Source: Thermotoga sp. KOL6 (GTDB taxonomy: Bacteria; Thermotogota; Thermotogae; Thermotogales; Thermotogaceae). Taken from it: a stretch of DNA of 64,000 nucleotides. The position numbers were made by a program, and so were the translations under genes. The stretch spans positions 731,165 to 795,164 of the forward strand of contig NZ_LNDE01000001.1 of the NCBI RefSeq assembly GCF_002866025.1, given 5' to 3'. Position 1 is the first letter of the stretch. Each line of letters begins with the position of its first letter. Below, piece after piece: positions 17,471 to 26,841 of the stretch. The notes beneath the pieces are model-generated. The model saw only the letters and a list, made by a program, of their open reading frames with translations. It was not told the origin of the DNA and searched no databases.

Positions 17471-18805
17471 ATGAAAAAATTTCCCGAAGGTTTTTTGTGG
17501 GGAGTAGCAACCGCTTCTTATCAAATCGAAGGATCACCCTTGGCGGATGGAGCTGGTATGTCCATTTGGCACACATTTTCTCACACACCTGGAAATGTGA
17601 AAAATGGAGACACAGGGGACATCGCTTGTGATCACTACAACAGATGGAAAGAAGACATCGAGATCATGAAAGAGTTGGGAGTAAAGGCTTACAGATTCTC
17701 AATCAGCTGGCCTCGAATCCTTCCTGAAGGAACTGGAAGAGTGAATCAAAAAGGAATAGATTTTTACAGTAGGATTATAGATACTCTTTTGGAACAAGGA
17801 ATTACACCATTTGTGACCATTTATCACTGGGATCTACCTTTTGAACTTCAACTGAAAGGCGGATGGGCAAACAGAGAAGTGGCAGATTGGTTCGCCGAGT
17901 ACTCGAGAGTTCTCTTCGAAAACTTCGGTGATCGTGTGAAACATTGGATAACATTGAACGAACCTTGGGTTGTCGCCATCGTTGGCCATCTCTACGGGGT
18001 GCACGCACCCGGAATGAAGGATATCTACGTAGCCTTTCACGTTGTTCACAATCTTTTAAGAGCTCATGCAAAGTCGGTGAAGATTTTCAGGGAAATAGTG
18101 AAAGACGGAAAGATAGGAATTGTCTTCAACAACGGATACTTCGAACCTGCAAGTGAAAAAGAAGAAGACGTTAGGACCGCTGAATTTGCTCACCAGTTTA
18201 CCAACTATCCGTTGTTCCTGAATCCAATATACAAGGGAGACTATCCCGAACTAGTTCGCGAGTTCGCCAGGGAATTTCTTCCAAAAGATTACAAGAAAGA
18301 CATGGAAGAAATTCAAGAGAGAATAAATTTCGTCGGAATAAACTACTACTCGGGTCATATGGTGAAGTACGATCCCAAATCACCTGGCGGAGTTTCCTTT
18401 GTGGAAAGAGATTTACCAAAAACAGAGATGGGATGGGAAGTCGTACCAGAAGGATTGTATTACATCTTGAAAGGTGTAAAAGACGAATACAACCCAGAGG
18501 AAATATATGTTACGGAGAATGGTGCCGCATACAACGATGTAGTAAGCGAAGATGGAAAGGTTCACGATCAGAACAGAATAGATTATCTGAAGGCGCACAT
18601 CGGACAAGCTTGGAAAGCGCTTCAAGATGGGGTACCACTGAGAGGATATTTCGTTTGGTCTCTCTTAGACAACTTCGAATGGGCAGAGGGATATTCGAAA
18701 AGATTTGGAATCGTGTACGTAGATTACCAAACCCAAAAGCGCATCATAAAAGACAGTGGACACTGGTACGCTAACGTTATCAAAAATAACGGTTTAGAAG
18801 ATTAA
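17471..18805 (+). CDS. bglA: GH1 beta-glucosidase
   Basis: A 444-residue retaining beta-glycosidase without signal peptide. It has the GH1 signature FPEGFLWGVATASYQIEG, the acid/base motif TLNEPW (Glu164) and the nucleophile motif YVTENG (about residue 350). It hydrolyses beta-glucosides and short cello-oligosaccharides, complementing the upstream phosphorylase. The ATG at 17471 stands 8 bases after GAGG; the ATG at 17465 would be too close. The sequence closely resembles BglA of T. maritima and T. neapolitana but is not identical to either as I recall them. A terminator follows at once. Confidence 0.95.
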   Translation: MKKFPEGFLWGVATASYQIEGSPLADGAGMSIWHTFSHTPGNVKNGDTGDIACDHYNRWKEDIEIMKELGVKAYRFSISWPRILPEGTGRVNQKGIDFYSRIIDTLLEQGITPFVTIYHWDLPFELQLKGGWANREVADWFAEYSRVLFENFGDRVKHWITLNEPWVVAIVGHLYGVHAPGMKDIYVAFHVVHNLLRAHAKSVKIFREIVKDGKIGIVFNNGYFEPASEKEEDVRTAEFAHQFTNYPLFLNPIYKGDYPELVREFAREFLPKDYKKDMEEIQERINFVGINYYSGHMVKYDPKSPGGVSFVERDLPKTEMGWEVVPEGLYYILKGVKDEYNPEEIYVTENGAAYNDVVSEDGKVHDQNRIDYLKAHIGQAWKALQDGVPLRGYFVWSLLDNFEWAEGYSKRFGIVYVDYQTQKRIIKDSGHWYANVIKNNGLED

Positions 18806-18831
18806 AAGCGGGGGTTCCCCCGCTTTCTTTT
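18805..18831 (+). terminator. Terminator of bglA
   Basis: A 10-bp stem AAAGCGGGGG / CCCCCGCTTT with TT centre, followed by CTTTTCT, starts at the stop codon of the beta-glucosidase gene. Confidence 0.85.
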
Positions 18832-19020
18832 CTAACATACCTGATTTCCCGAGGTATTTATCCATTTCCACCAAAAACTTCCGATTATTTTCAGTTAATG
18901 AAGAAAATCTTTCCCGTTCTCTCGATTTCTCGTTTTACATTTTCGAGTGAGTATGGCAAAATATCAAATAGGTTAATTTGATTACAACGTCATTTAACTG
19001 ATACTTAAGGAGGTGGTTTC

Positions 19021-20256
19021 ATGAGAAAGTATTTAGCGTTAGTGCTCGTTGCTTTACTTGTTGGTGGGCTCTTTGCTGTAAAAATCACCATGACATCTGG
19101 AGGGGTAGGAAAGGAGCTCGAAGTCCTGAAAAAACAGATCGAAATGTTCCACCAACAGTATCCTGACATTGAAGTGGAAATCATTCCAATGCCTGATAGC
19201 TCAACGGAAAGACACGATCTCTACGTCACTTACTTCGCAGCTGGGGAGACCGACCCAGACGTCCTTATGTTGGATGTCATTTGGCCAGCGGAATTTGCTC
19301 CATTTCTCGAAGATTTGACAGCAGATAAAGATTACTTTGAACTCGGTGAATTTCTCCCGGGAACTGTGATGTCAGTTACCGTTAACGGAAAAATCGTTGC
19401 CGTTCCATGGTTTACAGATGCGGGTCTTCTCTACTACAGAAAAGATCTTCTGGAAAAGTACGGCTATGATCATCCACCACGAACATGGGACGAACTGGTT
19501 GAGATGGCGAAGAAGATCTCCCAAGCTGAAGGTATTCACGGATTTGTGTGGCAAGGTGCGAGATACGAAGGGCTCGTTTGTGACTTCCTCGAATATCTAT
19601 GGTCCTTCGGAGGAGACGTTCTCGATGAGAATGGAAACGTAGTGATTGATTCCCCACAAGCCGTTGACGCTCTCCAATTCATGGTGGATCTCATTTACAA
19701 ACACAAGATCACTCCTGAAGGCGTCACCACTTACATGGAAGAAGATGCAAGGAGAATTTTCCAAAACGGTGAAGCCGTTTTCATGAGAAACTGGCCCTAC
19801 GCTTGGTCTCTCGTAAACAGCGATGAATCTCCTATCAAAGGAAAAGTCGGTGTATCACCTCTCCCAATGGGACCTGGTGGAAGAAGAGCCGCTACACTTG
19901 GTGGATGGGTGCTCGGTATAAACAAATTCTCTCCACCTGAAGAAAAAGAAGCAGCAAAGAAACTTATAAAGTTCCTCACAAGCTATGATCAACAACTTTA
20001 CAAAGCGATCAACGCTGGACAAAATCCAACCAGAAAAGCCGTTTACAAAGATCCAAGGTTAAAAGAAGCAGCACCCTTCATGGTAGAACTTCTTAGTGTC
20101 TTCATAAATGCCCTCCCAAGACCAAGAGTCGCTAACTACAGTGAAGTTTCTGATGTGATTCAAAGGTATGTACACGCTGCTCTAACGAAACAAACAACCC
20201 CGGAAAAAGCAATAAAGAACATCGCAAAAGAGCTGAAATTCCTTCTCGGTCAGTAA
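19021..20256 (+). CDS. CUT1 extracellular solute-binding protein, maltooligosaccharide-type operon
   Basis: A 411-residue MalE/UgpB-family binding protein with a signal peptide (MRKYLALVLVALLVGGLFA). It contains PDVLMLDVIWPAEFAPF and GGWVLGINKFSP motifs typical of trehalose/maltose/alpha-glucan binding proteins. ATG start after TAAGGAGGTGG. It is the first gene of a + strand operon with a secreted GH13 amylase and two permeases. A strong hairpin follows its stop. Substrate is inferred to be an alpha-glucan fragment produced by that amylase. Confidence 0.9.
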   Translation: MRKYLALVLVALLVGGLFAVKITMTSGGVGKELEVLKKQIEMFHQQYPDIEVEIIPMPDSSTERHDLYVTYFAAGETDPDVLMLDVIWPAEFAPFLEDLTADKDYFELGEFLPGTVMSVTVNGKIVAVPWFTDAGLLYYRKDLLEKYGYDHPPRTWDELVEMAKKISQAEGIHGFVWQGARYEGLVCDFLEYLWSFGGDVLDENGNVVIDSPQAVDALQFMVDLIYKHKITPEGVTTYMEEDARRIFQNGEAVFMRNWPYAWSLVNSDESPIKGKVGVSPLPMGPGGRRAATLGGWVLGINKFSPPEEKEAAKKLIKFLTSYDQQLYKAINAGQNPTRKAVYKDPRLKEAAPFMVELLSVFINALPRPRVANYSEVSDVIQRYVHAALTKQTTPEKAIKNIAKELKFLLGQ

Positions 20257-20259
20257 CCG

Positions 20260-20288
20260 GAAGCGAGGGGGAATCCCCTCGCTTCTTT
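20260..20288 (+). terminator. Hairpin after binding-protein gene
   Basis: An 11-bp stem GAAGCGAGGGG / CCCCTCGCTTC with GAAT loop and a short TTTG tail lies between the binding-protein gene and the amylase gene. The short T-run suggests partial termination, giving more binding protein than permease. Confidence 0.7.
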
Positions 20289-20316
20289 GAACCATCGATC
20301 AAGGAGGAAAATAGAG

Positions 20317-22773
20317 ATGGCAAAAGCGATAACGTTGTTGTTGTTGTCTTTCCTCGTCATACTGGCATTTTCCTTTTCTTGGAATGATCTTGTTTTGTAC
20401 GAAATAATGATAGACAGATTCAACGACGGTGATCCCTCCAACAACAATCAAGGATACTATGAGTACGACCCAACTAATCCCGCGAAATACAGCGGGGGGG
20501 ATTTGAAAGGGATTCTCGAAAAAATAGAGTATATAAAAGGGCTCGGAGTTGACGGAATATGGATAACCCCTCCCGTAGCCAACCAATGGTGGGATCCCTG
20601 GGTAAACTACGGGGGATATCACGGTTATTGGGCGAGAAATTTCAAACAGGTGGATGAGCACTTCGGGGATTTGGAAGTCTACAAAGAACTCTCTCGGGTT
20701 CTGCATGAAAATGGAATGGTTCTCATCCAAGACATCGTGGTGAACCACGTGGGAAACTACTTCAAATTCGTTAACGGTCATTTCATCCTAAACAAAGGTA
20801 GCGTTCCTACCTCAGCTCCAACACAGTTTCCTTTCAACATGAACGATTACAACAATCCTGAGCATCGAGAAAAAAACATCTATCACTGGACTCCCGATAT
20901 CACCAACTATTCAGATCCCAAGCAGAGACTTTACTATCAATTAGCGGGGCTTGATGATCTCAACACAGAAAATCCCTTGGTCAGAGACGCTCTGAAAGAT
21001 TCTTATGTTTTTTGGATAAAAGAGGTTGGCGTTGATGGATTCAGGGTGGATACCGCTATGTACGTACCAAAGGATTTTTGGAGAGATTTCTTTCTTGGAG
21101 AAAACGGAATAATGAAACAGAAAGACGATTTCATCGCCTTCGGTGAGGTCTGGCTTACTTCTCCACCAAAAGATGATACCGCTGAAAGAGAAATAGAAAC
21201 ATATTTCGAGTACGGTTTCAATGCAATGCTAGACTTTCCTCTCGCCGAAGAAATAAGACGCGTTTTGAAAGGTGGTAAGCCCACCTCCTGGCTTGCTTAC
21301 AGAATAGAGAGGAGAAACGAGATTCTGAACAAGGGATTGCTCGTTACTTTCATAGACAATCATGATATGGAAAGATTCGCTAAGGGGACAGATCTACCAA
21401 CGCTCAAAATGGCTATAGGTTTCCTGATGACACTCCCTGGTATGCCTGTGATCTATTATGGAACAGAACAAATATTCGAAGAAACCCGTGCTTCCATGTT
21501 CGCAAATGGATGGGGCTCAAAGGGGAAGGATCATTTCGATCAAAATAGCCCTATGTACGAGTTCATAAGAGAGGCCATCAATTTTAGAAAAGATCATCCT
21601 GCAACAAGATACGGCAAGGTAGTACCCATTCTCTCCAACGATGAGAACGCAGGAATTCTGGTTTATGAGCTTCAAAGTGAGGAAGAAAATCTTCTTGTTG
21701 TCATGAATACATCCGGCGAAGATAGAATCAGAGTAACTCCTTCTTCTCTCCCCAAAGTAGCGGAATCTGTGTTTACAACATCCTCTGAAAAAGCTAGAAT
21801 AGTGAATCAGAAAGATTCGACCGTTTTCATCGTTCCAGCAAAGAGCTTGACTGTTTTTAAGGTAAAATCTGATATTTCCAGTATTGGAGAAACCAAAATA
21901 AAACTGTCTGCCAACGTAGATTTCACGGGAGATAAAGTGAGGGTATGGGGAGATACTAACGGCAGAAGAGTGTACATCTATGTTGACGGAACTTACAAGA
22001 TACCTGGTGAAAAACTCGATCTGAGCAATGGTAAGTTTGAAGTTTTCATCGATCCCTACAAAATCGGTCCTGGAAAGCATTTTGTGATTTTGAAAACCTA
22101 TGGAAGAACTCCCAAAGAAGTGCTTTACTCCGAAGAACTCTGGTTCGAAATCATCATACCAACAAAAAAGCTTCTAGAACTCAACGATCTACCAGGTGAC
22201 GATCATGGGCCGTATGGAAGATATTTGTACCCAACAGATTCCACTTTCAAACACCAAATGGATGTATTAGGGATAAGAGTCGAAAAAATGGGTCCAAATC
22301 TCATCATTTGGATAAAACCTCGAGAAATAACGACCAGCTGGAATCCTCCACTCGGTTTCGACCATGTCACTTTCCAGATCTTTCTTGATGATCCTTCAAA
22401 AACCGGAAAGAAAGTATTACCGTTCCAAAACGCTTCAATAGACGACTGGGATTACGAAATTTTTGTAACTGGTTGGAATTCTGCTCTTTTCTCTTCAGAG
22501 GGAGCGGACGAAGAGCATTTTGGAACGCAAATTGGTTCTCCGGAAGTCGTAGTCAAAGACGGCTGGATCAAAATTATTGTAAAAGGCAAACAAATAGGCT
22601 CACCGTCGACCTTTGAGGGATGGAGGATATACGTCACCACCTGGGATTACGACGGTGTTGAAAACAGGTTCAGACCGATCGAAAAAGAACCCAAGGCTTA
22701 CATATTTGGTGGTGGTAGTAACAAAGATCCCTACATTATGGACGACATATGGATACAAATCGAGGAGGATTGA
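20317..22773 (+). CDS. Secreted GH13 alpha-amylase family enzyme with glucodextranase-like C-terminal domain
   Basis: An 818-residue protein with a signal peptide (MAKAITLLLLSFLVILAFSFS). The GH13 barrel has region I QDIVVNHVGNY, region II GFRVDTAM (nucleophile Asp), region III FGEVW (acid/base Glu) and region IV FIDNHD. After the C domain there is a beta-sandwich, and the last ~200 residues (from GDDHGPYGRYLYPTD) match the C-terminal domain of glucodextranase-like enzymes. The ATG at 20317 follows AAGGAGG; an upstream in-frame start at 20287 would lie within the preceding hairpin. It sits between the binding protein and permease genes, so it probably degrades an alpha-glucan outside the cell for this importer. 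Confidence 0.9.
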   Translation: MAKAITLLLLSFLVILAFSFSWNDLVLYEIMIDRFNDGDPSNNNQGYYEYDPTNPAKYSGGDLKGILEKIEYIKGLGVDGIWITPPVANQWWDPWVNYGGYHGYWARNFKQVDEHFGDLEVYKELSRVLHENGMVLIQDIVVNHVGNYFKFVNGHFILNKGSVPTSAPTQFPFNMNDYNNPEHREKNIYHWTPDITNYSDPKQRLYYQLAGLDDLNTENPLVRDALKDSYVFWIKEVGVDGFRVDTAMYVPKDFWRDFFLGENGIMKQKDDFIAFGEVWLTSPPKDDTAEREIETYFEYGFNAMLDFPLAEEIRRVLKGGKPTSWLAYRIERRNEILNKGLLVTFIDNHDMERFAKGTDLPTLKMAIGFLMTLPGMPVIYYGTEQIFEETRASMFANGWGSKGKDHFDQNSPMYEFIREAINFRKDHPATRYGKVVPILSNDENAGILVYELQSEEENLLVVMNTSGEDRIRVTPSSLPKVAESVFTTSSEKARIVNQKDSTVFIVPAKSLTVFKVKSDISSIGETKIKLSANVDFTGDKVRVWGDTNGRRVYIYVDGTYKIPGEKLDLSNGKFEVFIDPYKIGPGKHFVILKTYGRTPKEVLYSEELWFEIIIPTKKLLELNDLPGDDHGPYGRYLYPTDSTFKHQMDVLGIRVEKMGPNLIIWIKPREITTSWNPPLGFDHVTFQIFLDDPSKTGKKVLPFQNASIDDWDYEIFVTGWNSALFSSEGADEEHFGTQIGSPEVVVKDGWIKIIVKGKQIGSPSTFEGWRIYVTTWDYDGVENRFRPIEKEPKAYIFGGGSNKDPYIMDDIWIQIEED

Positions 22774-22778
22774 AAAAG

Positions 22779-23663
22779 ATGATGGAAAGAAGAAGTGGTT
22801 GGACAGCGTTTTGGATGATTTTGCCGACCATTCTCATAATCTCAGTGGTAGCGTTCTTTCCACTCTTTAAAACCTTTTACGATAGCTTTTACAGCTTTGG
22901 GTTGAGACCGGGTATAGTAAGAAAGTTCGTGGGACTTCAGAATTACTTTAGATTGTTCCAAGATACAAGATTCTTGATGGCGTTGAAAAATACCGTTTTC
23001 TTTACCGTCGTTTCCGTGGCTCTGGAAACTGTTCTTGGTGTCCTAATCGCTCTGGTTGTTCATCAAAAATTCGCTCTGAGAGGTGCTGTGAGGGCTGCTA
23101 TGCTCGTCCCATGGGCAATTCCAACGGCTATTTCCTCCCAAATGTGGCGATGGATGTTCCACGATCAATACGGTATCATGTCGAGACTTTGGGAAAAGCT
23201 GGGAATCGTGGAACCTGGAACACCAATCCTTGGAACACCGGGTTTAGCCATGTGGGCAATCATATTTGTTGATGTGTGGAAAACAACTCCATTCATGGCT
23301 CTTTTGATACTGGCAGGGTTACAAGTGATTCCCGAAGATATATACGAAGCAGCCAGAATAGATGGTGCGAATACCATCCAGCGATTTTTCAGGATCACAC
23401 TTCCTCTTATAACTCCAACAATAGGTGTTGCGTTAATATTCAGAACTTTGGATGCTCTACGTGTGTTCGATGTCGTGTACATCATGACACGTGGAGCGGT
23501 AAACACAGAAACACTAGCAGTTTACAACAGGCACGTACTAATGGATAGAGCGTTTACAGGTGCATGGTTTGGATACGGCTCTGCCATTTCTGTGTTCATA
23601 TTTGTCCTCATATCCATATTCGCAATCATTTACATAAAGTCTTTGAGACTCAAGTTAGACTGA
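22779..23663 (+). CDS. CUT1 sugar ABC transporter permease, MalF type
   Basis: A 294-residue permease with about six membrane segments and the EAA loop EAARIDGANTIQRFFRITLP. The ATG at 22779 (or the adjacent one at 22782) follows GAGGAGG that overlaps the end of the amylase gene, so the genes are coupled. It pairs with the next gene to form the channel of the binding-protein/amylase operon. Sequence is close to trehalose/maltose-type permeases of Thermotogales. No ATPase in the operon. Confidence 0.9.
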   Translation: MMERRSGWTAFWMILPTILIISVVAFFPLFKTFYDSFYSFGLRPGIVRKFVGLQNYFRLFQDTRFLMALKNTVFFTVVSVALETVLGVLIALVVHQKFALRGAVRAAMLVPWAIPTAISSQMWRWMFHDQYGIMSRLWEKLGIVEPGTPILGTPGLAMWAIIFVDVWKTTPFMALLILAGLQVIPEDIYEAARIDGANTIQRFFRITLPLITPTIGVALIFRTLDALRVFDVVYIMTRGAVNTETLAVYNRHVLMDRAFTGAWFGYGSAISVFIFVLISIFAIIYIKSLRLKLD

Positions 23664-23676
23664 GGAGGGAAAACGC

Positions 23677-24513
23677 ATGAGTCTTTCAATAATGCAAAAG
23701 ATTCTTCTCTACATAGCAGTTGCTCTTATCCTCGTTTGGTGCGTGTTTCCACTTTATTGGGCTTTCATCTCCTCGATCAAACCCGATCAAGATTTATTCG
23801 AGAAGAATCCTAGTTTGTTTCCAAAAAGAGTTACCTTCGAAAACTACGTAAAAGTCTTTAAAGAAAGGCCTTTTCACATAAACATAAAGAACAGTATCAT
23901 AGTGGCTGGAATAACGACACTGCTGGCACTTGTTGTCGGATCTCTTGCTGGGTACGCAATTGCAAGACTGAAATTCAAAGGGAAAGTCATCGTAATGTCT
24001 TTAATCCTTGCGGTAAGCATGTTTCCACAGGTGTCCATTCTCGGATCACTCTTTCTGATACTCAGAAGCTTGAAGTTGATCAACACCTACACAGGATTGA
24101 TCATTCCCTACACAGCAATGAATTTACCCTTGACAGTCTGGGTACTCCAAAGCTTCTTCAGAGAGCTTCCAAAGGAGGTTGAAGAATCCGCCTTCATCGA
24201 CGGAGCATCCAAGTTGAGAACATTGTGGTCGATAGTGCTCCCTATGTCCGCTCCAGGACTCGTGGCAACAGGCCTTTTAACTTTTATTGCCGCATGGAAT
24301 GAGTTTCTCTTCGCCCTCACTTTCATGCAGAAACCCAGCCTTTATACTGTTCCAGTGGCGGTTGCTCTCTTCAAAGGAGCTTCCCAGTACGAAATACCTT
24401 GGGGACAGCTCATGGCAGCCGCGGTCATTGTTACGCTCCCGCTTGTAATACTAGTTTTGGTGTTCCAGAACAGAATCATTGCAGGACTGAGTGCCGGCGC
24501 GGTGAAAGGATAA
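23677..24513 (+). CDS. CUT1 sugar ABC transporter permease, MalG type
   Basis: A 278-residue permease with SSIKPDQDLFEKNP near the N terminus, six membrane segments and the loop EESAFIDGASKLRTLWSIVLP, a variant EAA motif beginning EES. ATG start after GAGGAGGG, 13 bases beyond the MalF-type gene. It closes the operon; no clear terminator hairpin is seen in the following 280 AT-rich bases, which lead to the next importer. That intergenic stretch (24514-24792) contains a TATACAAT possible -10 box and no other structure I can support. Confidence 0.9.
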   Translation: MSLSIMQKILLYIAVALILVWCVFPLYWAFISSIKPDQDLFEKNPSLFPKRVTFENYVKVFKERPFHINIKNSIIVAGITTLLALVVGSLAGYAIARLKFKGKVIVMSLILAVSMFPQVSILGSLFLILRSLKLINTYTGLIIPYTAMNLPLTVWVLQSFFRELPKEVEESAFIDGASKLRTLWSIVLPMSAPGLVATGLLTFIAAWNEFLFALTFMQKPSLYTVPVAVALFKGASQYEIPWGQLMAAAVIVTLPLVILVLVFQNRIIAGLSAGAVKG

Positions 24514-24792
24514 ACATTCCCAGAAATTTTATAATCTTTTACTTTTACAGACAACTACGAATGATTATTCTTAATTACGATATAAATTCTCCTCTTTTCT
24601 ATCAAAAATGACATTTGTAATGATAGTGCTCAAAATAGGATAATATACAATGTATTAATTCGATTCTGTTGGAAATTAACTCTACGCGATGCTGAGAAAC
24701 GCTTTTATCCGTTAGCAAAACAAGAACTCCATCAACAAACAACAGAAACTGTTAATTAAATGTTACATTCCAATTTCAAGGAGGTGTTTTTC

Positions 24793-25824
24793 ATGAAGAA
24801 AGGGTTACTTGTTCTCGGATTGATCTTGTTGATCTCGGCATTTGCTTTTTCTGAAGACATAACCATATTGCTCTCCCCCAAATCTCTCAATAACCCGTAT
24901 TGGTTTGCAGTGGAAAATGGTATGAAAGATGCAGCAGAGCAACTTGGAATCAAAGCGATTTTCGATGCACCGGTTGAAGCAGATGCTGCAAAGCAAGCAG
25001 AAAAGATTTTGAGTTACATCGTAAAAGGTGTTGACGGAATAGGGATCTCACCAAACGATCCTGAAGCTATCAAAGTGGTGATTAAAAGAGCTCTGGATAA
25101 AGGGATCCCTGTTATCACCTTCGACTCCGACTCTCCTGACAGCGGAAGATACGTGTACATAGGAACCAACAACTACAATGGAGGATACGAGGCAGGAAAG
25201 CTCATGGCACAACTGATAGAAAAGTACAAACCAGAGAAAAAAACCATCAAACTCGCCATTCTCACAGGAGGACTCGCTGCTCTCAATCTGAATGAAAGAA
25301 TTAAAGGTTTCAAAGACGCTTTGGAGGAATATTCTAAACAGAGCGGTCGGGAAATAGTCTATGTTGCGGATCCATTCCCGTGTAACGACGATTCAGCTAA
25401 GGCTATCCAAATCATAAGAGATGTGACCAGAAAGTACACGGATCTCGATGGTTGGTTCATGTCTGGTGGTTGGCCACTTTTTGCTCCGAAAGAAACTGTT
25501 ATTTCTGCTCTTGGCGGTCCAAAGAAAATGAAAGATCTGTTGGTTGTAGGATTTGACACCCTTCTTCCTGAGCTTGAACTTGTGAAAGCAGGGGCAGTAA
25601 AAGGTCTTGTTGGTCAGAGACCTTATGACATGGGCTACCTTTCCGTTCTTGTCCTCTACAACATGGTGAAAGTAGGAGTAGAAAACACATTAAAAATGCT
25701 TCCAAAAGTCGTTAGAGAAGATGGAACGGTTGACTACATCATCGATACAGGTGTTGACGTTGTGACAGAAGAAAATGTCGATCAATTCTACGAATACGCC
25801 AAAAAGATCTACAGCAAACGCTGA
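24793..25824 (+). CDS. CUT2 sugar-binding protein (RbsB/XylF type)
   Basis: A 343-residue periplasmic binding protein of the ribose/galactose/xylose class with a signal peptide (MKKGLLVLGLILLISAFAFS). It shows the class features NNPYWFAVENGMKDAAEQLG, VKGVDGIGISPND and GIPVITFDSDSP. The ATG at 24793 follows AAGGAGGTG; the longer in-frame ORF from 24760 lacks a site. It heads an operon with a permease, a double-cassette ATPase and a ROK repressor. Substrate is probably a monosaccharide such as glucose or a pentose; the sequence alone does not decide. Confidence 0.9.
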   Translation: MKKGLLVLGLILLISAFAFSEDITILLSPKSLNNPYWFAVENGMKDAAEQLGIKAIFDAPVEADAAKQAEKILSYIVKGVDGIGISPNDPEAIKVVIKRALDKGIPVITFDSDSPDSGRYVYIGTNNYNGGYEAGKLMAQLIEKYKPEKKTIKLAILTGGLAALNLNERIKGFKDALEEYSKQSGREIVYVADPFPCNDDSAKAIQIIRDVTRKYTDLDGWFMSGGWPLFAPKETVISALGGPKKMKDLLVVGFDTLLPELELVKAGAVKGLVGQRPYDMGYLSVLVLYNMVKVGVENTLKMLPKVVREDGTVDYIIDTGVDVVTEENVDQFYEYAKKIYSKR

Positions 25825-25830
25825 TGAACC

Positions 25831-25859
25831 AGAAGAGGGGGGATTCCCCCTCTTCTGTT
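25831..25859 (+). terminator. Hairpin after CUT2 binding-protein gene
   Basis: An 11-bp stem AGAAGAGGGGG / CCCCCTCTTCT with GATT loop and GTTT tail lies between the binding-protein and permease genes. It resembles the hairpins behind the other binding-protein genes of this window. Confidence 0.7.
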
Positions 25860-25899
25860 TAAATCGTAAAATTCAGGATTCAAAGGAGGCTTGATTGAG

Positions 25900-26841
25900 T
25901 TGTGGAAGAAATTGTTTAAAGCAAAAGAAGCAGGAATATTTTTAATACTGGTAGCCATTGTGATATTTTTAGGTATAACAACAAAAGAGTTTTTAACAGT
26001 TGAAAACATATTCACTGTAATACTAAATGTATCCTTTATAGCGATTATGTCGTTTGGAATGACAATGGTGATAGTAACAGCGGGAATAGACCTGTCGGTA
26101 GGATCAATACTGGGAATATCCAGTGTTGTGATGGGTCTGTTGATGAACGAAAAGGGAATATCACCATTCTGGAGTGTGATAGTAGGTTTACTTGTAGGAG
26201 TAGGATTTGGACTCGCTAATGGAATGTTGATAACAAAAGCAAAACTCGCACCGTTCATCAGCACTTTAGGAATGCTCAGTGTAGGAAGAGGACTTGCCTA
26301 CGTCTTAAGCGGGGGATGGCCGATATCACCCTTCCCGGAGAGCTTCACAGTACATGGTCAAGGAATGATAGGTCCAGTGCCAGTACCCGTAATTTACATG
26401 GCAGTGATAGGAGTGATTGCTCATATATTCCTGAAGTATACAGTAACAGGTCGAAGAATCTACGCGATAGGAGGGAATCTGGAAGCATCGAAACTAGTTG
26501 GAATAAAAACAGACAGGATACTTATCATGGTATATACAATAAACGGATTTCTAGCTGCGTTCGCTGGTTTCCTGTTAACAGCATGGTTGGGTGTTGCGCA
26601 ACCGAATGCGGGTCAAGGATACGAATTGGACGTTATAGCAGCAACGGTGATAGGAGGAACAAGTTTATCCGGTGGTGAAGGAACGATATTAGGAGCTTTC
26701 CTGGGCGCCGTTATCATGGGGGTCCTCAGAAATGGAATGATACTTCTCGGAGTGTCATCATTCTGGCAGCAAGTTGTAATAGGAATAGTGATTATCATAG
26801 CAATAGCAGTGGACCAGATCAGGAGGGCGAAAGAAAGATGA
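25900..26841 (+). CDS. CUT2 sugar ABC transporter permease (RbsC type)
   Basis: A 313-residue permease with 8-10 hydrophobic segments and the RbsC-family motifs TAGIDLSVGSILG (residues about 65-80) and GGTSLSGGEGTILGAFLGA. TTG at 25900 is chosen because it stands 10 bases after AAAGGAGG; TTG at 25891 is almost in contact with that site. The stop overlaps the following ATPase gene by four bases (ATGA). Works with the preceding binding protein and the next ATPase. Confidence 0.9.
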   Translation: MWKKLFKAKEAGIFLILVAIVIFLGITTKEFLTVENIFTVILNVSFIAIMSFGMTMVIVTAGIDLSVGSILGISSVVMGLLMNEKGISPFWSVIVGLLVGVGFGLANGMLITKAKLAPFISTLGMLSVGRGLAYVLSGGWPISPFPESFTVHGQGMIGPVPVPVIYMAVIGVIAHIFLKYTVTGRRIYAIGGNLEASKLVGIKTDRILIMVYTINGFLAAFAGFLLTAWLGVAQPNAGQGYELDVIAATVIGGTSLSGGEGTILGAFLGAVIMGVLRNGMILLGVSSFWQQVVIGIVIIIAIAVDQIRRAKER

